Shown here piece by piece: positions 42,354 to 50,775 of a stretch of DNA of 64,000 bases. A program made the position numbers and the translations under genes. Position 1 is the stretch's first letter. Each line of letters begins with the position of its first letter. Under the pieces are notes generated by a model that searched no databases, was not told the DNA's origin, and was given only the letters and a program-made list of their open reading frames with translations. The stretch is from NCBI RefSeq assembly GCF_036226925.1, contig NZ_CP109031.1, positions 4,402,001 through 4,466,000 of the forward strand. Reading direction: 5' to 3'. Source of the stretch: Streptomyces sp. NBC_00659 (lineage in GTDB: Bacteria > Actinomycetota > Actinomycetes > Streptomycetales > Streptomycetaceae).

Positions 42354-43787
42354 TCAGGACTTTCCCGCCAGCTCCTCCAGGTCCAGGGCCGCGGCGATCC
42401 GTACGGCCACGTCCTCCGCGTACATCGCGTCCGCGCGCTCGAACCGGCTGCGGCCCGCGCTCCGCAGGAACGTCACGACCCCCAGCGTCCGCCCGCGGCT
42501 GCGCAGCACCGCGCACAGGGCGTGCACGGAGTCCCGCGGCCACTGCCGGGCGAGAGCCCAGTCGCGCGCCTGCTCGGCGTCGGCGGCGGCCGCGTCGGCC
42601 CGTACCGAACCGGCGCGGTCCACGCACTGGAGCGCGGGGTGCCCCTCCCCGTAGCGCAGAGGCAGTCCGGCCTTCCCCGTGATGTGGCTCGGCCCGGGTG
42701 CCCCGGCGGGCGTGGCGACCGTCCGTACGAGCATTACGGGCCCCTCCCCGTCCGCCCGGCGGCCTCCGGCCACCCGGTCGACCAGGGCGTGGTCGGCGAA
42801 GCCGGCGAGGGCGAAGTCGAGGTGGACGGCGGCGGCCTCGCCCGGGTTCTCGCACTCGGCCGCGGCCCGCGCGGCGCGATGGAGCTGGTTGGCGCGGAAG
42901 CGCAGCAGCGCCGCCTCCTGCTCGGTCTGCTTGGCCTCGGTCACGTCCTGGAAGAGCCAGCCGACACCGAGCGGCACGGGTTCCTCCGCGAGCGGCGAGG
43001 CGAGCCGCACGAAGCCGCTGAGCCAGCACCGCCGCTTCTCGCCCTCCGGCGTGCGCAGGCCGACCCACATCTCCGCGGGGGCCGGCGGCGCGCCCTCGGA
43101 CAGGACGTGGGTGAGGGCGCTCTCCAGTTCCTCGACGCCCCGGGAGAGCAGGTCCCCCAGGGGTCGGCCGAGGACGGAACTGCGTCCGGTCCCGAGGGCC
43201 TGCGCGGCGTGCGCGTTGACCACGGCGGGCCGCAGGTCCGCGTCGACCAGCACCACGCCCCAGCCGGCGTCCTCGAAGAGCGCCTCGCTCAGGGCGATGG
43301 ACCGTTCGAGGTCGATCTGGGTATGCACCTCGCTGAAGGCGCAGTACACCCCGGCGGGCTTGCCCTCCGGGCCGCGGACGGCGGCGGACTGGGTGCGGAC
43401 GAGCACCCTGCCGCCCTCCTTGGTGAGGAGCGCGAACTCGTGCACCTGGCGGCCGGGCGCCTCCATGGCGGACATCAGCCGGCCCTCGACCTCTTCGGCG
43501 TCCGCGGTCCGCACGGCCCAGCCGGCGAATCCGCGCCGCCCCACGGCCTCGGCCGCCGTCCACCCGAGAATGCGCTCGGCCTCGCGGTTCCAGTGGGTGA
43601 GGACCCCCTCGGCGTCGAAGGCGCACAGGGCGGCGTCCATGCCGTCCAACAGCGCGGCAAGCAGATCGGAGCCGTCCGGCTCGGGCTCGTCCGGCCCCAG
43701 CTCGTCCGTGGTCCCACTACGCCGGGAAGCACTCACCTGGACCCCCTGCAGGCTGCGTCCGTGTGTACGGCGCGACAGTTCGCTCAC
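42354..43787 (-). CDS. PAS-PAS-GAF sensor-like protein without an output domain
   Basis: A 477-aa protein starting at GTG after GGAGACGA. The first PAS domain covers about residues 42-165 (FDAEGVLTHWNREAERILGWTAAEAVGR), a second about 168-290 (VLVDADLRPAVVNAHAAQALG), and a GAF-like domain fills the C-terminus. In Streptomyces such modules usually precede a PP2C phosphatase or histidine kinase, but none is fused or adjacent. It could be a stand-alone partner of another regulator, or have lost its effector part. The signal is unknown. Confidence 0.75.
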   Translation of the reverse strand: MSELSRRTHGRSLQGVQVSASRRSGTTDELGPDEPEPDGSDLLAALLDGMDAALCAFDAEGVLTHWNREAERILGWTAAEAVGRRGFAGWAVRTADAEEVEGRLMSAMEAPGRQVHEFALLTKEGGRVLVRTQSAAVRGPEGKPAGVYCAFSEVHTQIDLERSIALSEALFEDAGWGVVLVDADLRPAVVNAHAAQALGTGRSSVLGRPLGDLLSRGVEELESALTHVLSEGAPPAPAEMWVGLRTPEGEKRRCWLSGFVRLASPLAEEPVPLGVGWLFQDVTEAKQTEQEAALLRFRANQLHRAARAAAECENPGEAAAVHLDFALAGFADHALVDRVAGGRRADGEGPVMLVRTVATPAGAPGPSHITGKAGLPLRYGEGHPALQCVDRAGSVRADAAAADAEQARDWALARQWPRDSVHALCAVLRSRGRTLGVVTFLRSAGRSRFERADAMYAEDVAVRIAAALDLEELAGKS

Positions 43788-43871
43788 TCGTCTCCATTCA
43801 ACTCGAACGTGACCCAGCCCACACCTCGTTCCCCGAAGATGGGGGAAATCGATGTACGCCGGATTTCCGCA

Positions 43872-43956
43872 CCTCCCGCCCCAGGAGTCCCGGTCCCTCG
43901 CCTCCCGCCCCAGGAGCCCCGGCCCCGCGCCTCCCGCCCCAGGAGCCCGGTCCCAC
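43872..43956. repeat. 29-bp tandem repeat (nearly 3 units)
   Basis: Units start CCTCCCGCCCCAGGAG at 43872, 43901 and 43930. The first two are 29 bp and differ at three positions in their second half; the third is cut short. It lies upstream of the PAS-PAS-GAF gene and before the leader region of the oxygenase, so it may affect either promoter. Confidence 0.75.
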
Positions 43957-44023
43957 GCTTCCCGATAAATCGCTTGAGACTCCCGGGAGGCCTTCCTAGA
44001 GTGGTTCTCACGTAGGAGAGGAG

Positions 44024-44074
44024 GTGGTTCGGCTCATGACGGAAATCCGGACATACGAGGTGGCTGCGGGCTAG
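44024..44074 (+). CDS. possible short leader ORF (16 aa)
   Basis: GTG GTT CGG CTC ATG leads to VVRLMTEIRTYEVAAG and TAG. The ribosome site AGGAGAGGAGG is unusually strong but stands too close to the GTG and 12 nt before the internal ATG. It begins the 490-nt leader of the oxygenase gene. It may be a regulatory leader peptide, or only a ribosome-binding region. Confidence 0.4.
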   Translation: MVRLMTEIRTYEVAAG

Positions 44075-44153
44075 CGGCCCGTTGTCGGACTCGGTTCGGC
44101 GCCGGACCAGCGTGTGTGATGTGCGCGCAGCCGGCCCAATCCACGCAGTCACC

Positions 44154-44226
44154 CGACCCGTGAGCTCGCCGGTGCGTCCGGCCGGCCCCGTCGCCGCGAG
44201 GCGGAGGGACCAGAGCTCACGGGTCG
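44154..44226. promoter_or_regulatory. 14-bp perfect inverted repeat in the oxygenase leader region
   Basis: CGACCCGTGAGCTC (44154-44167) pairs exactly with GAGCTCACGGGTCG (44213-44226) across a 45-nt loop. It lies between the two short ORFs upstream of the oxygenase and could act as an RNA stem that stops or allows read-through. There is no U-tract. Confidence 0.6.
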
Positions 44227-44286
44227 TCTGCGTTTTCGGCCCGTGCCCGCCTCCGGACGGACCTCCGAGTGATCGCGGACCGTCGA

Positions 44287-44300
44287 GTGACCCAGGTCAC
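44287..44300. promoter_or_regulatory. GTGACC-CA-GGTCAC palindrome, Crp/Fnr-like site
   Basis: AGTGA-CCCAGG-TCACA matches the TGTGA-N6-TCACA pattern in eight of ten arm positions and has perfect 6-bp arms. It lies 35 bp before the leader-peptide ATG. A Crp/Fnr-family regulator is the natural suggestion; none is encoded in the window. Confidence 0.5.
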
Positions 44301-44334
44301 AGGTGGTTCGCGCGGAGAGCAGTACTCTGTGGCC

Positions 44335-44412
44335 ATGCTTCCGATGCTCGTCCGACGCCGCCACGTGGATTTCGTGCGCGTCACGAGCATGGGCTGTCGG
44401 CGCTCAGCCTGA
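44335..44412 (+). CDS. cysteine-type leader peptide (25 aa)
   Basis: The peptide MLPMLVRRRHVDFVRVTSMGCRRSA matches the short actinobacterial leader-peptide pattern RRRHVD-x-x-RV-x-S-x-x-C. Such peptides usually precede sulfur or cysteine metabolism genes, where ribosome stalling at the late cysteine controls the downstream gene. It ends 105 bp before the isopenicillin-N-synthase-like oxygenase. An in-frame GTG at 44329, 9 nt after GGAGAG, may be the true start. Confidence 0.75.
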   Translation: MLPMLVRRRHVDFVRVTSMGCRRSA

Positions 44413-44516
44413 CCCAGCCCCTTTCGCACGGCTTCTCCCCTTCACCCGGCACCCGTGGCCCCCGCCCCACCCCCGGCGGCCGCCCCGGGCACCCGTAGAC
44501 CTCGCGGACGCACCTC

Positions 44517-45581
44517 ATGACGACGAACACGTCTTCCACGTTCTCCACGCCTGCCCCGAACGGGCGGACGGTCCCCTCGTACCAGCAGCTTCCGATCATC
44601 GACCTCTCGGCGGCCGGCCGCGGCCCCCAGGCACGGGCGCTGCTGCACGCGCAGTTGCACAGCGCCGCCCACGACGTGGGCTTCTTCCAGCTCATCGGGC
44701 ACGGAGTGACCGAGGCCGAGACCGGTGCGCTGCTGCGGGCCATGCACCGGTTCTTCGCGCTCCCCGAGGCCGACCGGCTGGCCCTGGACAACGTCGGCTC
44801 ACCGCACTTCCGCGGGTACACGCGGACGGGCGACGAGCGCACCGGCGGCAGCCGGGACTGGCGGGACCAGCTCGACATAGGCGCCGAACGGCCCGCGCGG
44901 ACGCCCCGCCCCGGTGAGCCCGCGTACTGGTGGCTCCAGGGACCGAACCAGTGGCCGGCCGCGCTGCCGGAGCTGCGGACGGCCGCGCTGACCTGGATGG
45001 AACGGCTGAGCGAGGTCGCGGCCCGGCTGCTGCGCGAGCTGCTGACCGCCATCGGGGCTCCCGCCGGCTTCTACGACCCGATCTTCGGCGAGCGGGCGCA
45101 TCCGCACCTGAAGCTGGTGCGCTATCCGGGCAGCGCGGGCGACGGAGCCGATCAGGGCGTGGGCGCGCACAAGGACTACGGATTCCTGACGCTGCTGCTC
45201 CAGGACCGGGTCGGCGGGCTCCAGGTGCAGCGCGAGGACGGCCGCTTCCACGACGTGCCGCCGCTGCCCGGTGCCTTCGTGGTCAACCTGGGCGAGCTGC
45301 TGGAGGTCGCCACGAACGGGTATCTCCTGGCGACCAACCACCGGGTGGTGAGCCCGGCCGGGGCCACCGAGCGGTTCTCGGTGCCGTTCTTCTACAACCC
45401 GCGCCTCGACGCCCGGATCGAGCCGCTGCCCTTCCCGTACGCCTCGGCCGCGCCCGGCGTCACCGACGACCCGTCGAACCCGCTGTTCGCCGAGTACGGC
45501 TTCAACGAGCTCAAGGGCAAGCTGCGGGCGCACCCGCTCGCCGCCGCCCGTCATCACGCGGAGCTGCTCGCTCCGGCGTGA
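44517..45581 (+). CDS. isopenicillin N synthase family 2-oxoglutarate/Fe(II)-type oxygenase
   Basis: A 354-aa non-heme iron oxygenase. The N-terminal DIOX_N region contains LPIIDLSAAGRG and VGFFQLIGHGV. The iron ligands are His and Asp in GAHKDYGFLTLL and the distal His in LATNHRVVSPAG. Arg-x-Ser in TERFSVPFFYNP binds the co-substrate. The family spans isopenicillin N synthase, deacetoxycephalosporin synthase and ethylene/gibberellin-type oxygenases; no beta-lactam genes are nearby, so a general 2-oxoglutarate oxygenase is more likely. It is preceded by a leader peptide with a terminal cysteine. Confidence 0.87.
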   Translation: MTTNTSSTFSTPAPNGRTVPSYQQLPIIDLSAAGRGPQARALLHAQLHSAAHDVGFFQLIGHGVTEAETGALLRAMHRFFALPEADRLALDNVGSPHFRGYTRTGDERTGGSRDWRDQLDIGAERPARTPRPGEPAYWWLQGPNQWPAALPELRTAALTWMERLSEVAARLLRELLTAIGAPAGFYDPIFGERAHPHLKLVRYPGSAGDGADQGVGAHKDYGFLTLLLQDRVGGLQVQREDGRFHDVPPLPGAFVVNLGELLEVATNGYLLATNHRVVSPAGATERFSVPFFYNPRLDARIEPLPFPYASAAPGVTDDPSNPLFAEYGFNELKGKLRAHPLAAARHHAELLAPA

Positions 45582-45602
45582 TGACCGGCGGCCCGCACGA
45601 GG

Positions 45603-46703
45603 TCAGTGGGCGATGCCCTCGTGCCCCTCGATGTCCCCGACGGTGCGCGAGCCGGGGCCCACGTAGCGCGCGGAGGGGCGCACCAGGCGGCCGGTGCGCT
45701 TCTGTTCCAGGATGTGCGCCGACCAGCCCGCGGTACGGGCGCACGTGAACATGGACGTGAACATGTGCGCCGGGATCTCGGCGAAGTCCAGGACGATGGC
45801 CGCCCAGAACTCGACGTTCGTCGCGAGGACACGGTCCGGGCGGCGGGCGTGGAGCTCGGCGAGGGCGGCCTTCTCCAGGGCTTCCGCGACCTCGTAGCGG
45901 GGGGCGCCCAGCTCGCGCGCGGTGCGGCGCAGCACCCGCGCGCGGGGGTCCTCGGCGCGGTACACGCGGTGGCCGAAGCCCATCAGGCGCTCGCCGTTGT
46001 CGAGGGCGTGGCGGACGTAGGCGTCGGCGTCCCCGGTGCGCTCGATCTCCTCGATCATGCCGAGGACGCGGGAGGGCGCGCCACCGTGCAGCGGGCCCGA
46101 CATGGCTCCCACGGCCCCGGAGAGCGCCGCGGCGACGTCCGCGCCGGTCGAGGCGATCACGCGCGCGGTGAAGGTGGAGGCGTTCATGCCGTGCTCGGCG
46201 GCCGAGGTCCAGTAGGCGTCGACGGCGGCGACGTGCTTGGGGTCCGGCTCGCCGCGCCAGCGGATCATGAACCGTTCGACGACGGAGTGGGCCTTGTCGA
46301 TCTCGCTCTGCGGGACCATCGGCAGGCCCTGGCCCCGGGCGGACTGGGCGACGTACGACAGGGCCATGACGGCGGCGCGGGCGAGGTCCTCGCGGGCCTG
46401 TTCCTCGTCGATGTCGAGGAGGGGTTTGAGGCCCCAGACGGGCGCGAGCATGGCGAGCGCGGACTGCACGTCGACGCGGATGTCACCGGAGTGGACGGGG
46501 ATCGGGAACGGCTCGGCGGGCGGCAGACCGGGGTTGAAGGCTCCGTCGACGAGGAGTCCCCACACGTTGCCGAAGGAGACATGGCCGACGAGATCCTCGA
46601 TGTCGACGCCCCGGTACCGAAGAGCGCCGCCCTCCTTATCCGGTTCGGCGATCTCCGTCTCGAACGCGACGACTCCTTCGAGTCCGGGTACGAAGTCGGA
46701 CAT
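45603..46703 (-). CDS. citrate synthase (type II-like, second isozyme)
   Basis: A 366-aa enzyme condensing oxaloacetate and acetyl-CoA in the TCA cycle. GAGGAGCCGCC precedes ATG at MSDFVPGLEG. Catalytic residues are visible in MSGPLHGGAPSRV (His), GFGHRVYRAEDPR (His and Arg) and, by position, Asp in VLDFAEIP (family pattern). Length is shorter than the hexameric enzyme. Such paralogues may act as methylcitrate synthase, so the substrate preference is not certain. It diverges from pdxH. Confidence 0.87.
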   Translation of the reverse strand: MSDFVPGLEGVVAFETEIAEPDKEGGALRYRGVDIEDLVGHVSFGNVWGLLVDGAFNPGLPPAEPFPIPVHSGDIRVDVQSALAMLAPVWGLKPLLDIDEEQAREDLARAAVMALSYVAQSARGQGLPMVPQSEIDKAHSVVERFMIRWRGEPDPKHVAAVDAYWTSAAEHGMNASTFTARVIASTGADVAAALSGAVGAMSGPLHGGAPSRVLGMIEEIERTGDADAYVRHALDNGERLMGFGHRVYRAEDPRARVLRRTARELGAPRYEVAEALEKAALAELHARRPDRVLATNVEFWAAIVLDFAEIPAHMFTSMFTCARTAGWSAHILEQKRTGRLVRPSARYVGPGSRTVGDIEGHEGIAH

Positions 46704-47051
46704 CAGGCGGCTCCTCGTGATGTTTACGACGGATGGTGTTGTCGGGGTTTGGGTGACCCTGCGTCCCTGTGGGGGCGACGGTCGACGGTGAGGCGCTTCG
46801 CCGGCCGGTTCCACGGTCATCTGCGAAGACTCCCGAATGCTCTTCGGTCAGTCCCCGCCGACTCGCGGTCCGAAAGCGGTCATCCCGGTGATGCCCCGTA
46901 CGGCTGGTCCTCCAACCGGAACGGCACCAGCACGATATCCCCGAGTGCCATCTTCCGGGAGGGTACGCGGCACTGAGTGCCACCGCGTGACGAAGCACAC
47001 CTGCCCGCACACCCGCCCCGGAAGGGGGCCCCAATACGGCAGGATGAGACC
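46704..47051. promoter_or_regulatory. divergent region between citrate synthase and pdxH
   Basis: The 348-bp gap has an imperfect palindrome at 46965-46988: ACGCGG-CACT-G-AGTG-CC-A-CCGCGT. It is close to where the pdxH promoter should be. A short leftward frame (MALGDIVLVPF...) about 250 bp upstream of citrate synthase was noted but is not supported. Confidence 0.4.
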
Positions 47052-47795
47052 GTGAACGATCGTTTCGCGGACGAATCCACTGCCGAGCCCCTCATCCAGG
47101 CCGCGGCCGAGGCCGCCGAGGCCGCGCACGAGGAGATCGCCGCCGATCCCGCCTCCATGCGGGCGCACTACCGCGCCGAGGGACTCGACGAGGGTGATCT
47201 CGCCGCGCACCCCATGGCGCAGTTCTCCCGCTGGTTCGAGCAGGCGGCCCAGGCCGCGGTGCACGGTTTCGTGCACGAGCCGAACGCGATGGTCGTCTCC
47301 ACGGCGGACGCCGAGGGCCGGCCCAGCTCGCGCACGGTGCTGCTCAAGCAGTACGACGACCAGGGCTTCGTCTTCTACACGAACTACGACTCGCGCAAGG
47401 CCCACGAGCTGGCCCACAACCCGTACATCTCGCTGCTCTTCCCGTGGCACCCGATGGCCCGGCAGGTCATCGTCACCGGGACGGCACGGCGCACGGACCG
47501 GGAGGAGACCGCCGCGTACTTCCGCACCCGCCCGCACGGCTCCCAGCTCGGCGCCTGGGCGAGCACCCAGTCCGCGGTCATCTCCGGGCGCAGCGAGCTG
47601 GACGTCACGTACGCGGAGCTGGACGCCCGCTACCCGGAGGGCGAGCAGGTACCGGTACCGCCGCACTGGGGCGGTTTCCGGATCGCCCCGCAGACGGTCG
47701 AGTTCTGGCAGGGCCGCGAGAACCGTCTGCACGACCGGCTCCGCTACGTGGCCCGGTCCGACGGCGGCTGGCGGATCGAGCGGCTGAGCCCCTGA
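47052..47795 (+). CDS. pdxH: pyridoxamine 5'-phosphate oxidase
   Basis: A 247-aa FMN enzyme that oxidises pyridoxamine or pyridoxine phosphate to pyridoxal phosphate. It starts at GTG (VNDRFADE) after AGGATGAG. Diagnostic segments are [36 protein letters not shown] and [11 protein letters not shown] with [16 protein letters not shown]. Length and C-terminal ERLSP are usual. It stands alone, divergent from citrate synthase. Confidence 0.93.
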   Translation: MNDRFADESTAEPLIQAAAEAAEAAHEEIAADPASMRAHYRAEGLDEGDLAAHPMAQFSRWFEQAAQAAVHGFVHEPNAMVVSTADAEGRPSSRTVLLKQYDDQGFVFYTNYDSRKAHELAHNPYISLLFPWHPMARQVIVTGTARRTDREETAAYFRTRPHGSQLGAWASTQSAVISGRSELDVTYAELDARYPEGEQVPVPPHWGGFRIAPQTVEFWQGRENRLHDRLRYVARSDGGWRIERLSP

Positions 47796-47856
47796 CGGCG
47801 GCGCCGGGGCCGCTGCCCCAGCACCCGGACCGGCCGGACACGGCCGCGCGCCGCGG

Positions 47857-48474
47857 TCAGCCGAGTGTCTCCTCCACGATCGCCCCCCACTGCGCCACGA
47901 CCCGCTCGCGGCGCCCGGTGTCGTCGGTGAGCAGGTTCGCGAGGCCCAGACCGCGCGCCATGTCGAGCAGGCCCTGCACCGTCTCGCGCACCCCGGGCCG
48001 GGACTCGTCCGCGCCCAGCAGGTCCACCGCGATGCGGTGGCTCTCGCGGCCGACGCGGCCCTCGAGCTCGGTCACCCGCGCACGGAGCTGGTCCTCGTTC
48101 GAGGCCGCGACCCACAGGTGGAGGGCGGCGCGGAACAGCGGCCCGGTGTAGAGGCCGACGAGGGCCTCGACGACGGCACACCGGTCGGCGGGGCCGTCGG
48201 GGAAGAGGTCGCGCAGTGCGCTGGAGCGCTCCTCGGCGACGTACTCGACGGCCGCCGTGAAGAGGTCCTCGCGGGTGGGGAAGTGGTGCTGGGCGGCACC
48301 CCGGGACACTCCGGCGCGCTCGGCGACGACGGAGACCGTGGAGCCCGCCCAGCCGTGTTCGGCGAGGCAGGCCACGGCGGCGGCCAGGAGCCGCTGCCGG
48401 GTGGCCCGGCTGCGGTCCTGTTTGGGGACGTGCGGAGTACGTGCCGCGTGTTCCGTCGCGCTCACACCACCCAT
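47857..48474 (-). CDS. TetR/AcrR family transcriptional regulator
   Basis: A 205-aa repressor, last gene of the leftward carboxylase operon. The N-terminal helix-turn-helix lies in TVSVVAERAGVSRGAAQHHFPTREDLFTAAVEYV. The ligand-binding domain has no recognised subgroup. An alternative GTG at 48465 would make a GTGA overlap with the enoyl-CoA hydratase stop. It probably autoregulates the operon, and the CAAGCATGCTTG palindrome at 58031 is the best operator candidate (inference). Confidence 0.83.
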   Translation of the reverse strand: MGGVSATEHAARTPHVPKQDRSRATRQRLLAAAVACLAEHGWAGSTVSVVAERAGVSRGAAQHHFPTREDLFTAAVEYVAEERSSALRDLFPDGPADRCAVVEALVGLYTGPLFRAALHLWVAASNEDQLRARVTELEGRVGRESHRIAVDLLGADESRPGVRETVQGLLDMARGLGLANLLTDDTGRRERVVAQWGAIVEETLG

Positions 48475-49196
48475 GCGGGATCCCGTCGTTCGAGGAAGGC
48501 CGTCATCCCCTCGCGGGCCTGCGCGGAGGAGAACAGCCGGGCCGAGAGCGCGGTCAGGTCCGCCGCGTCCCGGTCGAAGGTCTCCAGCACCTTAGCCGTG
48601 AGCAGTGTCTTCGTCTCGGCGAGGGCTTCGGGGGCCGCCCGGCGCAGCCCGTCGAGAACGGGCGCGAGTACGGCGTCCACGTCGTCCCCGGCCGCCGTGA
48701 GGAGCCCGGTGCGGACCGCCTCGGCGGCGTCGAAGCGCTCCCCGGTGAGGTAGTAGCGGGCGAGTGCGCGCGGGTCGGTGCGGGGCAGCAGCGGGAGCGA
48801 GATGACGGCGGGCGCGACCCCGATCCGTACCTCGGTGAAGGCGAAGCTCGCCGCCTCGCCCGCCACCGCGATGTCACAGGCCCCGAGCAGGCCGAGGCCG
48901 CCCGCCCGGACGTGTCCGGCCACCCGGGCCACGACGGGCTTGCGCAGCTCGACGATCCCCCGGAGCAGGCCGACGAACGCGTCCGGGGGCGGGGGGTCGC
49001 GCAGGTCGGCGCCCGCGCAGAAGGTGTTCCCGGTGTGGGTCAGGACGACGGCGCGTACGTCGCCGTCCTTGCCGCAGCCGGTGAGCGCGTCGGCGAGCTC
49101 GCCCACGAGGACGGCCGACAGGGCGTTGCGGGTGGAGGGCGAGTCCAGGGTGAGCGTGGTGATGCCGCGCTCGTGTTCCGTGCGGACGACGGTCAT
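48462..49196 (-). CDS. enoyl-CoA hydratase/isomerase
   Basis: A 244-aa crotonase-fold enzyme. DSPSTRNALSAVLVGEL, NTFCAGADLRDPP and VRAGGLGLLGACDIAVAG supply the oxyanion hole, followed by FTEVRIGVAPAVISLPLLPR. Its start overlaps the stop of the CoA ligase (ATGA). In the acyclic terpene/leucine type pathway the carboxylated enoyl-CoA is hydrated, which matches the operon order. It may alternatively be a 3-methylglutaconyl-CoA hydratase-like enzyme. Confidence 0.87.
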   Translation of the reverse strand: MTVVRTEHERGITTLTLDSPSTRNALSAVLVGELADALTGCGKDGDVRAVVLTHTGNTFCAGADLRDPPPPDAFVGLLRGIVELRKPVVARVAGHVRAGGLGLLGACDIAVAGEAASFAFTEVRIGVAPAVISLPLLPRTDPRALARYYLTGERFDAAEAVRTGLLTAAGDDVDAVLAPVLDGLRRAAPEALAETKTLLTAKVLETFDRDAADLTALSARLFSSAQAREGMTAFLERRDPAWVV

Positions 49197-50758
49197 GACA
49201 GGCCTCGCAGTTCGCGGCGCAGGATCTTCCCGGAGACCGCCCTCGGGATCGCGTCGATGAAGGTGACGACGCGGACCCGCTTGTACGGGGCGACGCGCTC
49301 GGCGACGTACAGCATGATCTCGTTCGCGGAGAGGCCGGCGGCCGAGGGCTGGCGCACCACGAAGGCGTGCGGGACCTCGTTGTTGTCCTCGTTGTAGGAC
49401 CCGATGACGGCGGCGTCGGCGATGCCGGGGTGGGTGAGCAGCAGTGCCTCCAGTTCGGCGGGGGCGACCTGGAAGCCCTTGTACTTGATGAGTTCCTTGA
49501 CGCGGTCCACGACGAACAGCCAGCCGTCCTCGTCCACCTGACCGACGTCGCCGGTGTGCAGCCAGCCGTCCGGGTCGATCATCGCGGCGGTCGCCTCGGG
49601 CCGGCCCAGATAGCCCTTCATGACCTGCGGTCCGCGGACGACGATCTCGCCGCGCTCGCCCACCCCGAGGTCCTTGTCCGGGTCGTCGAGGGAGACGATG
49701 CGCATCTCGGTGCCCGCGACGAGCTTGCCGACCGTTCCCGGGGGCGGGTTCTCGGCGTCGAGCGGGACGACGTGCGTGCCGGGCGACAGTTCGGTCATGC
49801 CGTAGGCCTGGCCCACCGGCGGAAGCCCGAGCCGGGCCGAGCAGGCGGCGGCCAGCGCGGCGTCCAGGGGCGCGGCCGAACAGACGATGTACTCCAGGGA
49901 GGACAGGTCGTACTCCGCGACGGCGGGGTGCTTGGCGAGCGCCAGGACGATCGGCGGTGCCACGTACAGGCCGGTGATGCGGTGTTCCTGGATGGCGCCG
50001 AGAAACGTGTCGAGATCGAAGCGGGGCAGCACGACCACGGTGGCGCCCTGCCGCAGGGGCGCGTTCATCAGGGCCGTCAGTCCGTAGATGTGGAAGAACG
50101 GCAGCACGGCGAGGATGCGGTCGCCCGGGTTCATCGGCATGGCCGGGGAGAGCTGGGCGAGGTTGGTGGCTATGGAGCGGTGGGTGAGCATCACGCCCTT
50201 GGGGACGCCCGTGGTGCCCGAGGAGTACGGGAGGGCCGCCACGTCCTCCACCGGGTCGATGTCGGCCTGCGGTTCGGGCGCGGTGCTGCCCAGCAGGTCG
50301 AGCATGGAGCGGTGGCCCTCCGCCTGGTCGCACACGAAGATCTCCCGTACGCCGCCCGCGAGTTCGGCGGCCCGGCGGGCCGTCTCCAGCAGGGGCGAGA
50401 CGGTCACGATCCAGCGGGCCGAGGAGTCGCGCAGTTGCTTGGCGAACTCCTCCGGTGTGGCGAGCGGGTGCACCGTCGTGACCGAGGCGCCCGCGCGCGT
50501 GGCGCCGTAGAAGACGACGGGGAAGGCGATGGTGTTGGGGCTGTGCAGGGCGAGCACGTCGCCCTTGCGCAGTCCCGCCTCGGCGAGCGCGGCGGCCAGT
50601 CGCCGGTGGAACCGGTCGACCTGGGCGTAGGTGAGCGTGGTGCCGTCGACGCCGTCGACGAGCGCGGGTGTCTCGCCGCGCTCGGCGGCGCGGCCCAGCA
50701 CGGCGTCGTGGATCGGTTCCTCGACGGCCGGGACATCTGCGTACTCGCTGCGGAACAC
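49193..50758 (-). CDS. 4-coumarate:CoA / cinnamate:CoA ligase family enzyme
   Basis: A 521-aa adenylate-forming enzyme. Box I is PYSSGTTGVPKGVMLTHRS, box II is GERGEIVVRGPQVMKGYLG, and the C-terminal lysine is in SGKILRRELRG. It resembles the S. coelicolor enzyme ScCCL (SCO4383), which activates cinnamate and 4-coumarate (recollection of published work). The operon context with carboxylase and AtuA homologue suggests the natural substrate may instead be a terpenoid or branched acid. Start at MFRSEYADVPAVEEP; stop overlaps the next gene. Confidence 0.87.
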   Translation of the reverse strand: MFRSEYADVPAVEEPIHDAVLGRAAERGETPALVDGVDGTTLTYAQVDRFHRRLAAALAEAGLRKGDVLALHSPNTIAFPVVFYGATRAGASVTTVHPLATPEEFAKQLRDSSARWIVTVSPLLETARRAAELAGGVREIFVCDQAEGHRSMLDLLGSTAPEPQADIDPVEDVAALPYSSGTTGVPKGVMLTHRSIATNLAQLSPAMPMNPGDRILAVLPFFHIYGLTALMNAPLRQGATVVVLPRFDLDTFLGAIQEHRITGLYVAPPIVLALAKHPAVAEYDLSSLEYIVCSAAPLDAALAAACSARLGLPPVGQAYGMTELSPGTHVVPLDAENPPPGTVGKLVAGTEMRIVSLDDPDKDLGVGERGEIVVRGPQVMKGYLGRPEATAAMIDPDGWLHTGDVGQVDEDGWLFVVDRVKELIKYKGFQVAPAELEALLLTHPGIADAAVIGSYNEDNNEVPHAFVVRQPSAAGLSANEIMLYVAERVAPYKRVRVVTFIDAIPRAVSGKILRRELRGLS

Positions 50759-50775
50759 GGTTCCTCCTAGAGCGC

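Noticed and set aside
44517..45581. Beta-lactam biosynthesis based on the isopenicillin N synthase fold
   Set aside because: No ACV synthetase, acyltransferase or cephalosporin genes are nearby; the fold is shared by many oxygenases.
46636..47158. Leftward frames between citrate synthase and pdxH
   Set aside because: No ribosome site or domain; they cover the shared promoter region.
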